Program-made: the position numbers and the translations under genes
Part shown: one piece after another, positions 23,975 to 34,979 of the stretch
Position numbering within the stretch: the first letter of the stretch is position 1
How the letters are laid out: every line of letters starts with the position of its first letter
The notes under the pieces: model-generated
The model's input: only the letters and a program-made list of their open reading frames with translations
Told to the model about the DNA's origin: nothing
The model's database searches: none
DNA from: Ananas comosus
Lineage: Eukaryota; Streptophyta; Magnoliopsida; Poales; Bromeliaceae
DNA: 64,000 bases
Direction: 5' to 3'
NCBI RefSeq assembly: GCF_001540865.1
Contig: NC_033631.1
Location: 1,467,532 to 1,531,531, forward strand

Positions 23975-24060
23975 TAGAAATGTGAATCAACTAGGATTCG
24001 AATTTGGAATCTCGGTACCAACCACCAAGCCGTTTGCCATTTGCTTTAGGGACGGTCAGT
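23895..24060 (-). mobile_element. SINE, full length, minus strand
   Basis: Its minus strand reads ACTGACCGTCCC, an A-box-like GCAAATGGCAAACGG, the B-box AATTCGAATCC, and ends in a poly-A tail (T-run at 23895-23914). It matches the plus-strand SINE at 16169-16324 throughout. No target duplication was recognised. Confidence 0.75.
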
Positions 24061-24188
24061 AGAGCCTCCTTTTTTGCTTCTATTTTTTTGCTTTTGCTTT
24101 TTGCTCCAGTCATTTCGATCACAATATTTGGCAGAAAGAACTCACTCTGAAATTTTAGTTAAAAATGTATATGTGACACCCCTCGTCT

Positions 24189-24420
24189 CACTACAAGAAA
24201 ATTAACATTTAAAGATGTTTTTTTTTTATATCTATTTAACGGCACTTAAAAGCGTCTCAATTTTGTCTAGCGTCACATTTGAAAACGTTGATAAATGAAG
24301 AATCGCCACATATATACCGACGCTTACGCCAAGTGTCAGTAAAATATATTCTGACGCTTTAAAACATCAGGATTTTTTGAGATCCTGACGCTTTAAAGGG
24401 CCGAAAAATTAAAAAAAATA
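24189..24420 (+). mobile_element. CACTA transposon end fragment
   Basis: It starts CACTACAAGAAAATT and carries sub-terminal copies of GACGCTTT and AAAGCGTC, as expected at an En/Spm end. No opposite terminus was found nearby, so it is a truncated end. The motif set resembles 57003-57545. Confidence 0.6.
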
Positions 24421-24689
24421 GTACAGTTATTATGTAATAAATTGGTTTGATACAATAAAGGACTTATATAACAACACTTTTTGAACCATCGATATTTGCT
24501 ATATTATAGGGATATATGCTTGAGGACGCTTCCCCAAGATCGTCTAAACAACGTTCTTATTTTGAGATTTTTTGGTAGCATCTATCGGTTATTCTCAAAT
24601 GGTCCCCTCAACTATAAAATTTTTCTGTTGACACTCTTAATTTCAATTTTTAGTTTGAAAATTTTCTATCTAGTTAAGTAAATTGTTTC

Positions 24690-24900
24690 AAAAATATAAT
24701 CTCTCCGCTAGCCACAGTCATTAATTGTTCTAACTTTATTTGCTAAAAATCAATCAAACTAATAACTTTTATAAAAACACTCATAAATTTAATAAAACTT
24801 TCAATTTTGTAGATAAAAATAACTCTTCAAATTTAGAATGCCATGTTGGTGAGGGGTCTCCATATATTAATTTTTACCCAAGTTTTACGTGAAACGTACG
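24690..24900. repeat. Diverged copy of the 19-kb repeat family (3' part)
   Basis: It aligns with 15655-15830 and 16620-16830 (shared CTAACTTTATTTGC, ACACTCAT, CTTCAATTTT and ACCCAAGTTTTA). No coding content. Confidence 0.5.
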
Positions 24901-26041
24901 GTTAATTCTCAACTATAGGCTTGTTTTGCCACAAAGTTACATTTTTTTACATATTTTCATCAATTACATTAACAGTTTTGTCAAATTTAACAGTATTTTT
25001 GTAAATTTAACTATTTTGAACATTTCGTTAAACTTCTAACTTAATTTAGCTAAGAAATTATCAAACTTAAATAAATAAATAAATAATTTAGAAGGTTTAT
25101 ATAAAAGTACCAACAGTTGGAGGAGGATATATAGGGAGGGGGCTGCTTCATTATTTTTTCCCAAGTTTTTGTATGGTTGTTCTTTAAAAAACAAATATTC
25201 AAATAGTATTCATTAAATATCATTTAGTATCAATGCTAATTTCTCCTTTATTTTTTTATTTCTTGTAACGCAAATTCTGTTTTATTTGGTGTATTGGGAC
25301 AAGGAATATTGTATTTGAAAGAATTTGATTTGGTGTGGTGGGAGGACGAATATTTTATTTTTGTTATTGTTGTACGGTTAGTTTGGTATTTTTATAAAAT
25401 AATCTTTTAAAAAAATTTATTTGGCCAAATAATTTTGTGAAAAAATTGTTTGGCTAAATAATTCTATTTTGTTCAATTCAACACCAAAGATGGTGAATTA
25501 TTTGTCATCTTCAATAAGGGCTCATTTATTTCATCAAAAGTGGCGTTTGAATTGAAGTAGACTTTAGGTTAAAGTAGAGTTCAGGAAAAGTGTTTCTTCC
25601 CCATTATCGGTTTTCATAACTACAAAAGTGACGTTTGTCTACTTGTGCTTTATGTTTGGTATGAAATGGATGACATTAAAGCTATAATATATACATGAAT
25701 AATAAAGAAATTGATAAATAATAAATTGTAATATAATAAATAAAAGGTAAAATAATTGTTTTCTGATATAATTAAACAATATAATCTAAACGAACTAAAT
25801 TTATTTTTTTTTATACGTAAATTATAATAATACAACATGCAATAAAATCATGATGCAAAAAATATGTAAATAGACAATTAATCAATTTTTTTGTCCTATT
25901 TTAAATGTCCAAACTAAATAAAGAGCTAGGTGCTAAAACTTAACAAATAAATTTCTATCACATTTTGAACTTGTAAACTAAAAAAAGGATTAATTAGTAA
26001 CATAATAAAATATATTTAAATATAGCTAGCATTACACTTTC
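24901..26041. other. AT-rich intergenic sequence
   Basis: No gene or element terminus is supported. Short frames (about 60 codons) are AT-rich chance frames. Confidence 0.5.
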
Positions 26042-26518
26042 TGTGACGCCCCAACTTCCCAGGGGGTCGCCCATCCTAGAACTACTCCCGTCCTAGCACG
26101 CTTAACTCTTTTAACCTCTTGAGCCTTGCCACCACCCAAAATACTTAAGCCGGATTAAGAATTTAGCCATATTATATCTTATATATAGGACTATCTGGGA
26201 TCTCCCCTCCTTTAAGCCCTGACGTCCTCGTTAGGCTTAGACTCACAAGTACCAGGCGATGTGAGACTCGTCTCGCTAACCTTGTCATTCCGACCCCGGC
26301 TCAGCCGAGACTCATCTCACACTTCCAGCTGGTAATTGGCTCTGATACCAACTGTGACGCCCCAACTTTCCAGGGGGTCATCCATCTTAGGACTACTCCC
26401 GTCCTAGCACGCTTAACTCTCTTAACCTCTTGGGCCTTGCCACCACCCAAAATGCTTAAACCAGGTTAAGAGTTTAGCCCTATTATATCTTATATATAGG
26501 ACTATCTGAGATCTCACA
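26042..26518 (-). mobile_element. TRIM retrotransposon, 477 bp, complete
   Basis: Direct repeats at 26042-26204 and 26353-26518 start TGTGACGCCCC. The right one ends GATCTCACA. On the minus strand the order is LTR, TGGTATCAGAGCC primer-binding site, about 150-bp interior, purine tract (AAAGGAGGGGA), LTR. The target duplication CTTTC is at 26037-26041 and 26519-26523. It is clearly the same family as 20754-21304 but has a shorter interior. The left LTR has lost the last few bases of its terminus. Confidence 0.9.
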
Positions 26519-27330
26519 CTTTCGTAATTTTGGATAACTTAAGTTTTAACTGTAACATTGTTACAGTGTACCAAACAGTGAAAGTGGCCATTTACGATTG
26601 AAAATGACTTCAGCTCTCTCAACTTTCACCTAAAAAACAAGCATTAAAAGTTTAAAAGACGATAAATTATTTACAATCCTTTTCTTTAAAAAACAGAAGA
26701 GTGAATGATTCACTATTTCACTCTTAGTTATCACCCTCTGTTATAATTGCTCTCACATACAACAAAACAAGCTAACAAAACTTCCAACAATGAACCTCGA
26801 TCTGTGCAATTCTAACAACCCCCGCAAAAACTTCTAATGGCCTATACCAAAACCAACAAACAAGTGCAGAAACATGAAAATAGAAATACGGTAAATAATT
26901 CACCGCCTATTAAAGACAGTGCATAAATCATCGCTTTCATATAAGCACAGTGAACAATTCATCGTCTTTCACTTTTTCCTCCACCACCGCGCTGAGTTGA
27001 ACAAAGTAGGGCTAATTTGCCAAATAAAATTTTACAAGAATCATTTGAGTAAATATAACTTTTTAAGATTATTTTAAAACAAAATCCGTTAGTTTAATAT
27101 GCATATGACTTTTTTGGTTTTTTTGGTTTTTTTGTTGCTATGCCTTCATCGAAATGTATGAATTTTAAATCATTATCTACTCAAGTCTATTCATATAAAG
27201 CAATTAAAATTCAAACTTAGAATATTCAGCTTTAATATCACTTTAAAATAGCCAATTGCTCTTAAAGATTAAGCTATAACAAAAAAAAAAAAAAGTAATT
27301 TTTTAGCAAGTGGCAACGTAACGGGAAATT
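26519..27330. other. Intergenic sequence
   Basis: No gene recognised. 26540-26740 has several imperfect direct and inverted copies of TTCACT/AGTGAA text, perhaps a decayed MITE. Confidence 0.4.
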
Positions 27331-27336
27331 AAAAAC

Positions 27337-27500
27337 TCCATATAAATTCCGTGCGAAACCCAATGCAGCTGCTCATTCTCTGCGTCAGTCTTACTCGATC
27401 ACAGTCTCTTGTCAGCTGTCCGCACTCTTTTGCTGCCGCGCGCTGTCGCGACGGCCGCTTCTGCCGCCTCCAACTTTTTTTCAGTTATCTTCTTCCATGG
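27337..27500 (+). promoter_or_regulatory. Candidate promoter and non-coding first exon
   Basis: A TATA-like CCATATAAATTC (about 27338-27349) is followed about 30 bases later by a GC- and pyrimidine-rich block, unlike the AT-rich surroundings. It ends CTTCCATGGTAAGC, which contains a good splice donor (GTAAGC). This could be the first exon of the DUF247 gene at 29426, with the intron carrying the MITE at 27573-28345. Plausible acceptors are TTTTACAG at about 29113 and TTCAAATAG at about 29289. Transcript evidence is needed. Confidence 0.35.
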
Positions 27501-27572
27501 TAAGCTATTAATTACCAGCGAGCTTCTTTCTTGGGAATTCGAATTTTGTTTTGATCAATACACTTAAAAAAG

Positions 27573-28345
27573 CCTGTTTGGTTCAAGAGTGGAATCAAAA
27601 TCGAAAATAGTATTGAATTATATTGGAATAAAAAATTAAATGATGAATTATTAAAAATGGGTTAAATTATAAAAAAAATTTTCATAAATATCCGTTTTTT
27701 TAGTTTTTCTTTATGATTTTTTAAAATTTATATTTTTATCCCTTAAAATTTTAAGTTGTTGTATTTAGACCCCCTCCGTCACGGTTTCATCATTATTCCG
27801 TTTATTTTTATATTTTATACTGAAAATGCCCTTCAAAATAACATAAATATATTAAAAAATTATTTTTTTCTTATAGAAGAAGTAAGGGTAATTTGGTTAT
27901 TTTGTCCTCTCCATTAATACTGTATACTTCTGAAACTATTTCTGAAATTTTAAGGAGGCAAAATATAGAATTTTGAATGTTAAGAAGGCAAAGTAAAAAA
28001 GTGGGTATTTATAGGAGAGTTTTTTTGTAATTTAACCTAAAAAATATTTGGCTTAGAAAATTTAGAATTTTAAAAAATGATTTTGATTAAGAGAGAGAGA
28101 GGAGAGTGGTGAAAGGAGAGGAGGAAGAAGCATTTGTAAGAGAGGATTGTGAGTGATTTATTAGAAATAGGTAAATCCGGAATTCAAACTGATTTGAGCC
28201 ATAAATACGTTGGAACATTTTCATTTCAGAACGGAATGAAAATCGGAATCTGATTTTTGTAAAATAATCAACAAATATTAAAAAAATAATAAATTTTATT
28301 CTAATTTTATATATATTCTAAAATAGATGAACTAAACAAGCCTTT
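27573..28345. mobile_element. MITE-like element with nested hairpin element
   Basis: Ends AAGCCTGTTTGGTTC and GAACTAAACAAGCCTT form an imperfect inverted repeat of about 15 bp. Inside, 27659-28038 is bounded by its own inverted repeat of about 35 bp (GGGTTAAATTATAAAAA and GTAATTTAACC with matching inner bases). A second element therefore appears to have jumped into the first. Superfamily not assigned. Confidence 0.5.
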
Positions 28346-29425
28346 ACTATCAATGTTTCGCTTTCGTACCTACTTCGGAAAAACTTACTGCGGAAAAAAA
28401 TTTATTTACTTCACTTTGCTCGCTCACACACTCGTGCACCATAAATTATCAGCTCTTCATGACTTGTTTCATGCTTTTGATTCCACGGATGACTTTCTAA
28501 ATAAATAAATAAAACTTCAATTTTTATTACTTTTTTCAAGCGTCGAATTAGGAAAGAGATTATGATGTGTGTTAAAAGCTTCAGACGATTATGTATAAAT
28601 TGTTAGATGCACACCCTAGAAGCCAACCGTAGAATAAATATATTCATTAATGCGTAGAAACAAAATGAGATAACGAATTTTCTTCAATTGTTAGATGCAT
28701 ACCCTAGAAGCTTAAATCGTTTTTAAGCTGTTTTATTCAAAACAATTAATGCGTAGTAACAAAATGAGATAACGAATGGACTTTCGAAAGAGGCCCATCC
28801 GTAGAATAAATATACGTTTCCTCAACGTTTCCAAAAGATGTGGAGGATAGGAAATCACCCAATACTTTACTCTCCAAAAATAATAATAATAATAATAAAT
28901 GTCTCCTGAATATTTTGAAGTTTTTGAATTTTCTTCTTCAATTATACGCTAATGTTTTAGAGCATGTTTCTTTCAAAATCTGGATTCTCTGATAAGCATT
29001 CATGAGATAATCACCCTTTTTTAGTTCTAATTTTGGGTTCTCTCTTTGACTACTCGGCAACAAATTTTGAGATGTTAATTACTATAATACATACTGAATT
29101 TACATTTTACAGGTCAATAGAATGAATCATTACTACTCAAGTCAAATTTCATTGTAGAAACTTCGGAGTCATGTAATTTCCTCGTGTTTTATCTGATCTT
29201 CAATTTTGATTCGTGAATATAGTACGTACTAGTCTTCATAAATGAAGTGAATATATCCAACATCTACTCATTCTTTTCTCTTCAAATAGCTGGTTTTTTC
29301 AGAATAGATCAGCATAATTCGTTTGCTTTAACTTCAGTAACTTCTTTCTTTTCTCGTTGCTGTAACATAATATTCTCCCTGAACAAAACTATAAGATCGA
29401 GCTATCTTCTTCCAATAATTCGGCG
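28346..29425. other. Upstream region of the DUF247 gene
   Basis: It contains a tandem duplication of about 90 bp: ATTGTTAGATGCACACCCTAG at about 28597 recurs near 28687, each followed by ATTAATGCGTAG and AAAATGAGATAACGAAT. A (TAA)n run lies at about 28878-28898. No other coding feature. Confidence 0.45.
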
Positions 29426-30835
29426 ATGGCTGAAGGTGACCGCAGTAATTCTGAGTCTTCCAGAATAGATGTACCAGCGATCGAACCAAGAAATGCGCCA
29501 TCCGAGATCACCAATGGGGAAACTAACAGATGCAAGATTTTCAAAGTTCGGGATCAAACTATCCACGAGAACAGCATCGACTCCTTCAAGCCAAAAATTC
29601 TATCTATCGGTCCATATCACCACGGATCTTCACGTCTAAGAGGCATGGAAACGTGGAAGCGGGATTGTCGACGTTACATCCTTGGTCGCATTAGTGAGAG
29701 CGACTACAATACAGTGGAAATTAAGGAACTAGTAAAGAAAGCAAGAAGCGTTTACAGCGAGAATATCACAATGGAACCGAACAAGTTTGCCGACATGCTC
29801 TTGCTTGACGGATGCTTCGTGCTCGCTTTTCTCACGGAGATAAAAGGCAAGAGCGTTGAAAACGAACCCAGCGAAACTGGTATGATCGGTGGTTCTCAAG
29901 GAACCACTTCGAGCGATACCACGGGGCACACGGGGGGAGGTCAATGGCAAGATGACCGCCACCAGGATGAAGCGATTATAAGGGAAGACACAGTGCGTGA
30001 CCTATTATTCCTGCTCGACAACCAAATTCCTTTCTTCGTCATCGAGGAAATACATAAGCTAGCTGTAGGTGAAGGAGAAACAACCGAAACACTTAAGAAA
30101 AACATCGCTAAATATGTGGAAGGTGTGCTACACCACTACCCGAAGGCGATCGAAATCCCCGCGATCTGTTCGAATGACTTTCACCATCTGCTGCACTTGT
30201 GCCATATGTTCTTTCGACCTAGTCAAAAGCCTGAGAAGCGCAACGGCAATCGAGCAGCGACGAACCAAGCAATGTGGCACCGAGCAATGCAATACCGCGA
30301 AGCAGGAGTCGAGTTCAGAGTAAAGGACTCTTCGACTCCCCATTCTCTTTTGGACGTGACGTTCAGCAATGGGACAATGGAAATTCCACACCTGTCTATT
30401 GACGGGAAAACGGAATCTATTTTCAGTAACCTTCTCTTGTTTGAGCAAGGGTGTTCTCATACTGGGAGATATATAAATGCGTACGTCGCTTTCATGTCGC
30501 AGCTTCTCAGCGATGCCGATGATGTTAAATTACTTGCTCGTGAAAACATCGTTCAGATATTGAATCACGAGGAAGAGGCTCTAAATATTTTCCGCAGGCT
30601 TAACGGGTTGGCTATTGTCGATCGCTGCGGGAAGGACTACTATTTAACATCTACGTTTCAGTCGGTGGAAGCACACTACCGTTGCCGTTTTAATTGGTGG
30701 ATGGCATGGTTGAAGCACAATCACCTAACGAATCCGTGCGTGGCCGTTGCAGCGCTCTTAGGTCTTACAGCCCTTCTCTGCACTATAATTCAACAGTTGC
30801 TTTCTATTTTGGCGCATTTCAAAGTGGTACATTAA
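29426..30835 (+). CDS. DUF247 (UPF0481) domain protein, 469 aa
   Basis: A single uninterrupted frame of 469 codons encodes a complete DUF247 protein, the usual length for this plant-specific family. The domain starts near residue 38 (IFKVRD) and shows the hallmark KPKILSIGPYHHG at 55-67. Further conserved blocks are LLLDGCFVL at 125-133, DLLFLLDNQIPFFV at 192-205, HLLHLCHMFF at 254-263 and the late NAYVAFMSQLL at 351-361. A hydrophobic C-terminal segment (about 436-463) is the expected membrane anchor. Residues 145-185 are a Gly/Ser/Thr-rich insertion of low complexity. The start was chosen because the ATG lies directly before the domain in good context; a frame at 29247 is an unrelated overlap. 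No intron is needed in the coding part. Biochemical function of the family is unknown. In grasses, DUF247 genes at the S and Z loci are linked to self-incompatibility, but nothing here shows that role. Confidence 0.92.
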   Translation: MAEGDRSNSESSRIDVPAIEPRNAPSEITNGETNRCKIFKVRDQTIHENSIDSFKPKILSIGPYHHGSSRLRGMETWKRDCRRYILGRISESDYNTVEIKELVKKARSVYSENITMEPNKFADMLLLDGCFVLAFLTEIKGKSVENEPSETGMIGGSQGTTSSDTTGHTGGGQWQDDRHQDEAIIREDTVRDLLFLLDNQIPFFVIEEIHKLAVGEGETTETLKKNIAKYVEGVLHHYPKAIEIPAICSNDFHHLLHLCHMFFRPSQKPEKRNGNRAATNQAMWHRAMQYREAGVEFRVKDSSTPHSLLDVTFSNGTMEIPHLSIDGKTESIFSNLLLFEQGCSHTGRYINAYVAFMSQLLSDADDVKLLARENIVQILNHEEEALNIFRRLNGLAIVDRCGKDYYLTSTFQSVEAHYRCRFNWWMAWLKHNHLTNPCVAVAALLGLTALLCTIIQQLLSILAHFKVVH

Positions 30836-31555
30836 CCGTCGTCGGTATTATTTGTTTCTTCAATCTAGTTTACCCAGATCAGTTTGTTTTGAGTTTGTCT
30901 ATTTTCTACTTATGCTTATTCATGTTATGCATGTGACAATTTGTAAATGTTTGTTTCCAGCATCATTTCATAAAAACTTATATTCTTGGAAGATCATATT
31001 TGATTTTTGTGGAGTTATACTGCATTAATTAGCTTTTTATCACGAACAATGTAGACCTTTCCCTGGTTCTTTATGCTGCACAAAATGAAATACACAGAGA
31101 GAGAGAGAGAGGGACTTAATTAATTAGAGGAGAGCTCATGTATGATGTAAGAAAAAAGAACTTTAAGAGTGGATATATAGAACGGCCACATATTCCGAAG
31201 CTTCTATATATTATAGGGCTCGATCGGCAACGAACTGAAGTATTCAAGCAAATCAAAAGGAGACCCTAACAACTCAACAACTTAACTGTTTCCATATTAA
31301 CAAACTTGATCAACAATAAAATCCACAAAATGATAAAGTTCAAAACTAATTAAATTGATCCTAATTAACAAAGTGATAGAGATCAAAATTAATTAAGCTT
31401 AACCCTTTTTGATCACCACTTTAAATGTTAAGGTTGGCTCACAATTATTGACTGTACCTAGGTCAATTGGCTAAAAGTTTGATGGTTGTTAGTATACGAG
31501 TTTCCAAGTTCGAAATATGATTACTTCACATTTCTAATTAAATTCATTTCATAAC
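30836..31555. other. 3' flank of the DUF247 gene
   Basis: It should hold the 3' untranslated region and poly-A site, but no single signal stands out. A short (GA)n tract lies at about 31096-31110. The copia LTR begins at 31556. Confidence 0.4.
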
Positions 31556-31897
31556 TGTTGGAAATAATAATCCAAACTTAATTAAAATATAGTTACAGAT
31601 AAATCTAAATCTTTTATTTGATTATGGTTAGGATTTGTAGTTATCCAAAATAAAAGTTGGATTTATCATCTGTTATGATTTGATGACTATATATAGTTAG
31701 GCATGGATTAATTAGATGAATAAGCCATAGTAGACATGACTGCGTGGGGTTGGCTCAGAATGTAATTTTGCTTTTTATTAATAAAGTATTAGTTTAGTTA
31801 TTTTCTTCCTCCTCCAAATTCTCTTCTTCATATTATTTTGTGCGATTTTAGATCTTCGGTTATATAATTGGTATCAGCATAAATATCGATTCCAACA
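31556..31897 (+). mobile_element. Ty1/copia 5' LTR
   Basis: 342 bp bounded by the short inverted repeat TGTTGGAA and TTCCAACA. Two bases later comes TGGTATCAGAG, complementary to the 3' end of initiator tRNA-Met. A gag frame follows in the same orientation. No matching 3' LTR was found in the window, so the element is truncated. Confidence 0.85.
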
Positions 31898-31946
31898 ATT
31901 GGTATCAGAGATAATCACGCTTCCCAACAATTGGTATCAGAGCCAA
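31898..31946 (+). other. Primer-binding site, duplicated
   Basis: AATTGGTATCAGAG occurs at 31897-31910 and again at about 31929-31942, the second followed by CCAAAG. A partial third copy, AATTGGTATCAGC, lies inside the LTR end near 31866. Only the site right after the LTR end is in the normal place for tRNA-Met priming. Confidence 0.65.
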
Positions 31947-32342
31947 AGAGAGCCAGAAAGTATAATCCGACTTATAAACCAAATGACAGCATATTCGAAA
32001 AGAATATAGATCCAATGTACCGGATAGCTACGTCAAAGTCAAGCGACTCGTAGTTTATCAACGAAGGTGATGTTCAGGTGAAACCAAAGCGAAAGAATTG
32101 CTTTGAAGAAACTAGCCTCCAGCCTCCGCACAACACACGACAACAGGTGGTTGTGATGCTTGACGAAAAGAGAGCGAGGAAAGCCCGTGAAGAGATCCAA
32201 GAAGACTTGACCAGATAGCCAGGAGGGATAGGCAAGCAAGCCGAAGTACAGAAAATTCGGCGAGATCTCGATGAACTAAGGACGTCATCCAAACACAAAG
32301 GTACAAATCTGCAACTTATTTTTCAGATTTTCAAGTTTTGTC

Positions 32343-32873
32343 ATGGATTTAGATAATTGGTTTATTCAACCTGGCTTACCAAAGTTCGATGGAACAAACT
32401 TTAAACGATGGAAAATCATTATTCAATATTTTTTAGAATCCCAAGATTTGTGGGATATAGTGGAGAATAGAAATTATGAAAAAGAATTTGGTAAAGACGA
32501 ATTTAAAAAGAGAGACAGAGAAGTTCTATCATATATTTTTCAAACAGTGGATCTATCGTTGGTTGGAAAAATTTCAACGATAAAGACGGCACGAGAAGCG
32601 TGGAGAATGGTATTGAAAATTGGAGGAGAAGATTTGCAGGAAGAGAATGAAATTCAAGAAGAAGAAGAAATTCAACCAAACAACAAAAATACAGAAGCCT
32701 CAATTTGGAAAGAAAAATCTGATCAAAATCAAGAAGAAAATCAAATTTGTGAAGAGTATCTTGATGATCAAAACGGTGCAACTCAAATCGATGAGAAAGT
32801 TCACAATGATAATATGCTTTCTATTAATGAAAAAATTATGCAGCAAAACAGGAGGAAATTACTATTATTTTGA
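32343..32873 (+). pseudogene. Truncated Ty1/copia gag
   Basis: A 176-codon frame begins MDLDNWFIQPGLPKFDG and contains NFKRWKIIIQYFLESQDLW. This is the N-terminal capsid part of plant copia gag, with the conserved W near residue 23 and AREAWRMV near 84-91. After about residue 95 it becomes Glu/Gln/Asn-rich low complexity and stops. The CCHC zinc knuckle, protease, integrase and reverse transcriptase are absent. It lies 445 bp after the LTR, as expected. Gag packages the retrotransposon RNA, but this copy cannot support transposition. Confidence 0.8.
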
Positions 32874-33018
32874 TGTGATTGAAGATGCAAATCACAAATT
32901 AGATTTACGAAAGCAGAAAGCACATAAAAATTCACACGAGATCAATGTACCGAACAAACATTCACATGAAAAGAGAAGTAGGCTCACTATTGTATACTCT
33001 TCTATTCCATTTGGCTAA

Positions 33019-33309
33019 AACATAATGACTACGTTGGGTGTGCTCACCTAGCGATTTTCTTAAAAAAAAAAAATTGTGTTAGTCGAAGTTTGGACACCTG
33101 CCACAAGAGAGAGTACTAAATGATACACTCCTCATTCGACCAATTGGGAGTAGGGGTGGAACTGGATCCGGGTCTAAACAAGGCCTGGCCTGATGAGCCA
33201 TGTATGGGCCGGGCTTTGGATATCAAAATTATAACTTCGAGTCTAGACCGGGCTTAAAAATTTAATTTAAACCCGAAAAAGTTTTAGGCTTATTTGGACA
33301 TGTATATAT
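33019..33309. other. Junction after the truncated copia element
   Basis: 33147-33290 opens AGGGGTGGAACTGGATCCGGG and is rich in GGGCC/CCGGG motifs, like the end of a hAT-like element such as 11151-11915. No opposite end was found. Confidence 0.35.
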
Positions 33310-33556
33310 ATAGTTGGGCTAGAATATTATTAATAGTATTTACCCTTTTTTGCTATCAAATTTTTAGCCTTTTGATCAATTCCTTTAATCATTTCTAACT
33401 ATTGGATTAAATATTATAATCCAGTGGAGACCACTCAACCAACTAATATCATCCTAATCCTGCAATTTCTCATCCAATGGTTAAAAACTTGATAGCAAAA
33501 AAAATCAAATACTATCAATAGTATTCCAGCCCAACTATATATATATATATATATAT
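33310..33556. mobile_element. Hairpin MITE inside a (TA)n tract
   Basis: The arms TAGTTGGGCTAGAATATT (left) and TATTCCAGCCCAACTATA (right) are complementary, continue inward with ATTAATAGTA/TACTATCAATAGT, and are flanked on both sides by TATATA runs. Same family as 3970-4222, 36228-36452 and 46160-46432. No coding capacity. Confidence 0.65.
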
Positions 33557-34979
33557 AAGAAATAAATGATATGTCTAAGTATTATTAAAGATAGATATTA
33601 ATATATATGACAATGTACATACACATATAACTAAATATTTAATTTTCATATGAGGATATATTATATAAATAATACTATTTATATACAATTATACATATCT
33701 TAAAAATATATAGTACTTATTATTTTATACAGCTATATACATATAAATCAACATTATATATAACATATGTTATTTATTAAATTAAGAATATTTTATTTTA
33801 TTCTAATTTTATATAATAAAAAAAAATATATATACACTATGTAACAAATACATAAAGTAAGCCTCCACAAAGCCCGATGGGTATTGGGCTTGGATGCATG
33901 AACAAGTAATCCAGTTACAGCATGGGGAATCAGTGCAGTACGAGTATTTTGTTTTGTCATTGGAAATACGAAGTCCATCGAAAGGTCGACGGACCAAATA
34001 ATCATGATTTCCCAGGATACAAAATTCTACCTACGTGATGGTTAGACATATTCCTAGGAGATGATACAAGAGGCAGTATACTCTATGCATCTTGGGCAAG
34101 AAAAATAGATATGCTGAACACGATGTTTATGCATACGAACGGGCCCTTATTTCCGTGCATGGAAAATATTTGGATAACAACACCTCAGCAACTAGTTGCA
34201 ATTTGTTAAGGGGGTGTTTGGTTTCCCGTAAAAGTACACCGAAAATTAATTTTCAGTTGAAGTAAACTATCAATTTAGGGACTTTCCCGCTACAAAATTG
34301 TCTGGATGAGATTGAAATACAACTGATAAGGATTTCAAATCCTATCATCGAAACAAAATATCCTAAAAAAAGTCACATGCTATTCGACCGAGAAGCTGAA
34401 ATTCCTATTGATCCACAACCTCGAAAATCATTGAACCGCCCGCGTAAGTTTTTAACATGGCTGATACTGATAATTCACATATTGTTGTGGAATAAAAGAG
34501 TGCTAAAGCTACTTTACATGAGGTTATGTTTGGAAGCAAAGAGGACAAGAGATCTAGTAGTAACCTTCTTATTTCCTTGTTCGCTTCTTCCTAATATAGA
34601 TGAGTTTATTCAGAAGTTACCAACAATATAGCAAGAACAGAGAAGCCTATCCTTTTCGACCGATAAACCCTAAACTTTTGATTTTCTTGAATCAAAGTGA
34701 TTCCAGTCAATAAAATTTGGGACTTTACTAAATTTATCGATCGATGTTTCTATTAAATTTCACCACTTTAATCACTTTTCAGCAAATAAAACTGAACTAA
34801 CAGATGGCTAATAGGTAAAAGAGCCATTAATTCAAACAAAATTTCAACTTTACTAAATAGAATTACTTAAATTACTTAGATTAAAAGAATTTAGAAGGTA
34901 AATTTGATGTGCCTATTTCAAAATAGCCTATAGTTGAGGAACACAAAGTCAAATTTTACCGGCAAAGGAGGAAAAAAAA
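33557..34979. other. Gene-free stretch with possible decayed fragment
   Basis: 33557-33840 is nearly pure AT. 33850-34200 and 34370-34640 have more mixed composition and short frames (62-84 codons) with no recognised family. GGGGGTGTTTGGTTTCC at about 34209 looks like a MITE end without a partner. Confidence 0.4.

Noticed and set aside
32620..33018. 132-codon Lys-rich frame
   Set aside because: It is a +1 shadow over the low-complexity end of the copia gag fragment.
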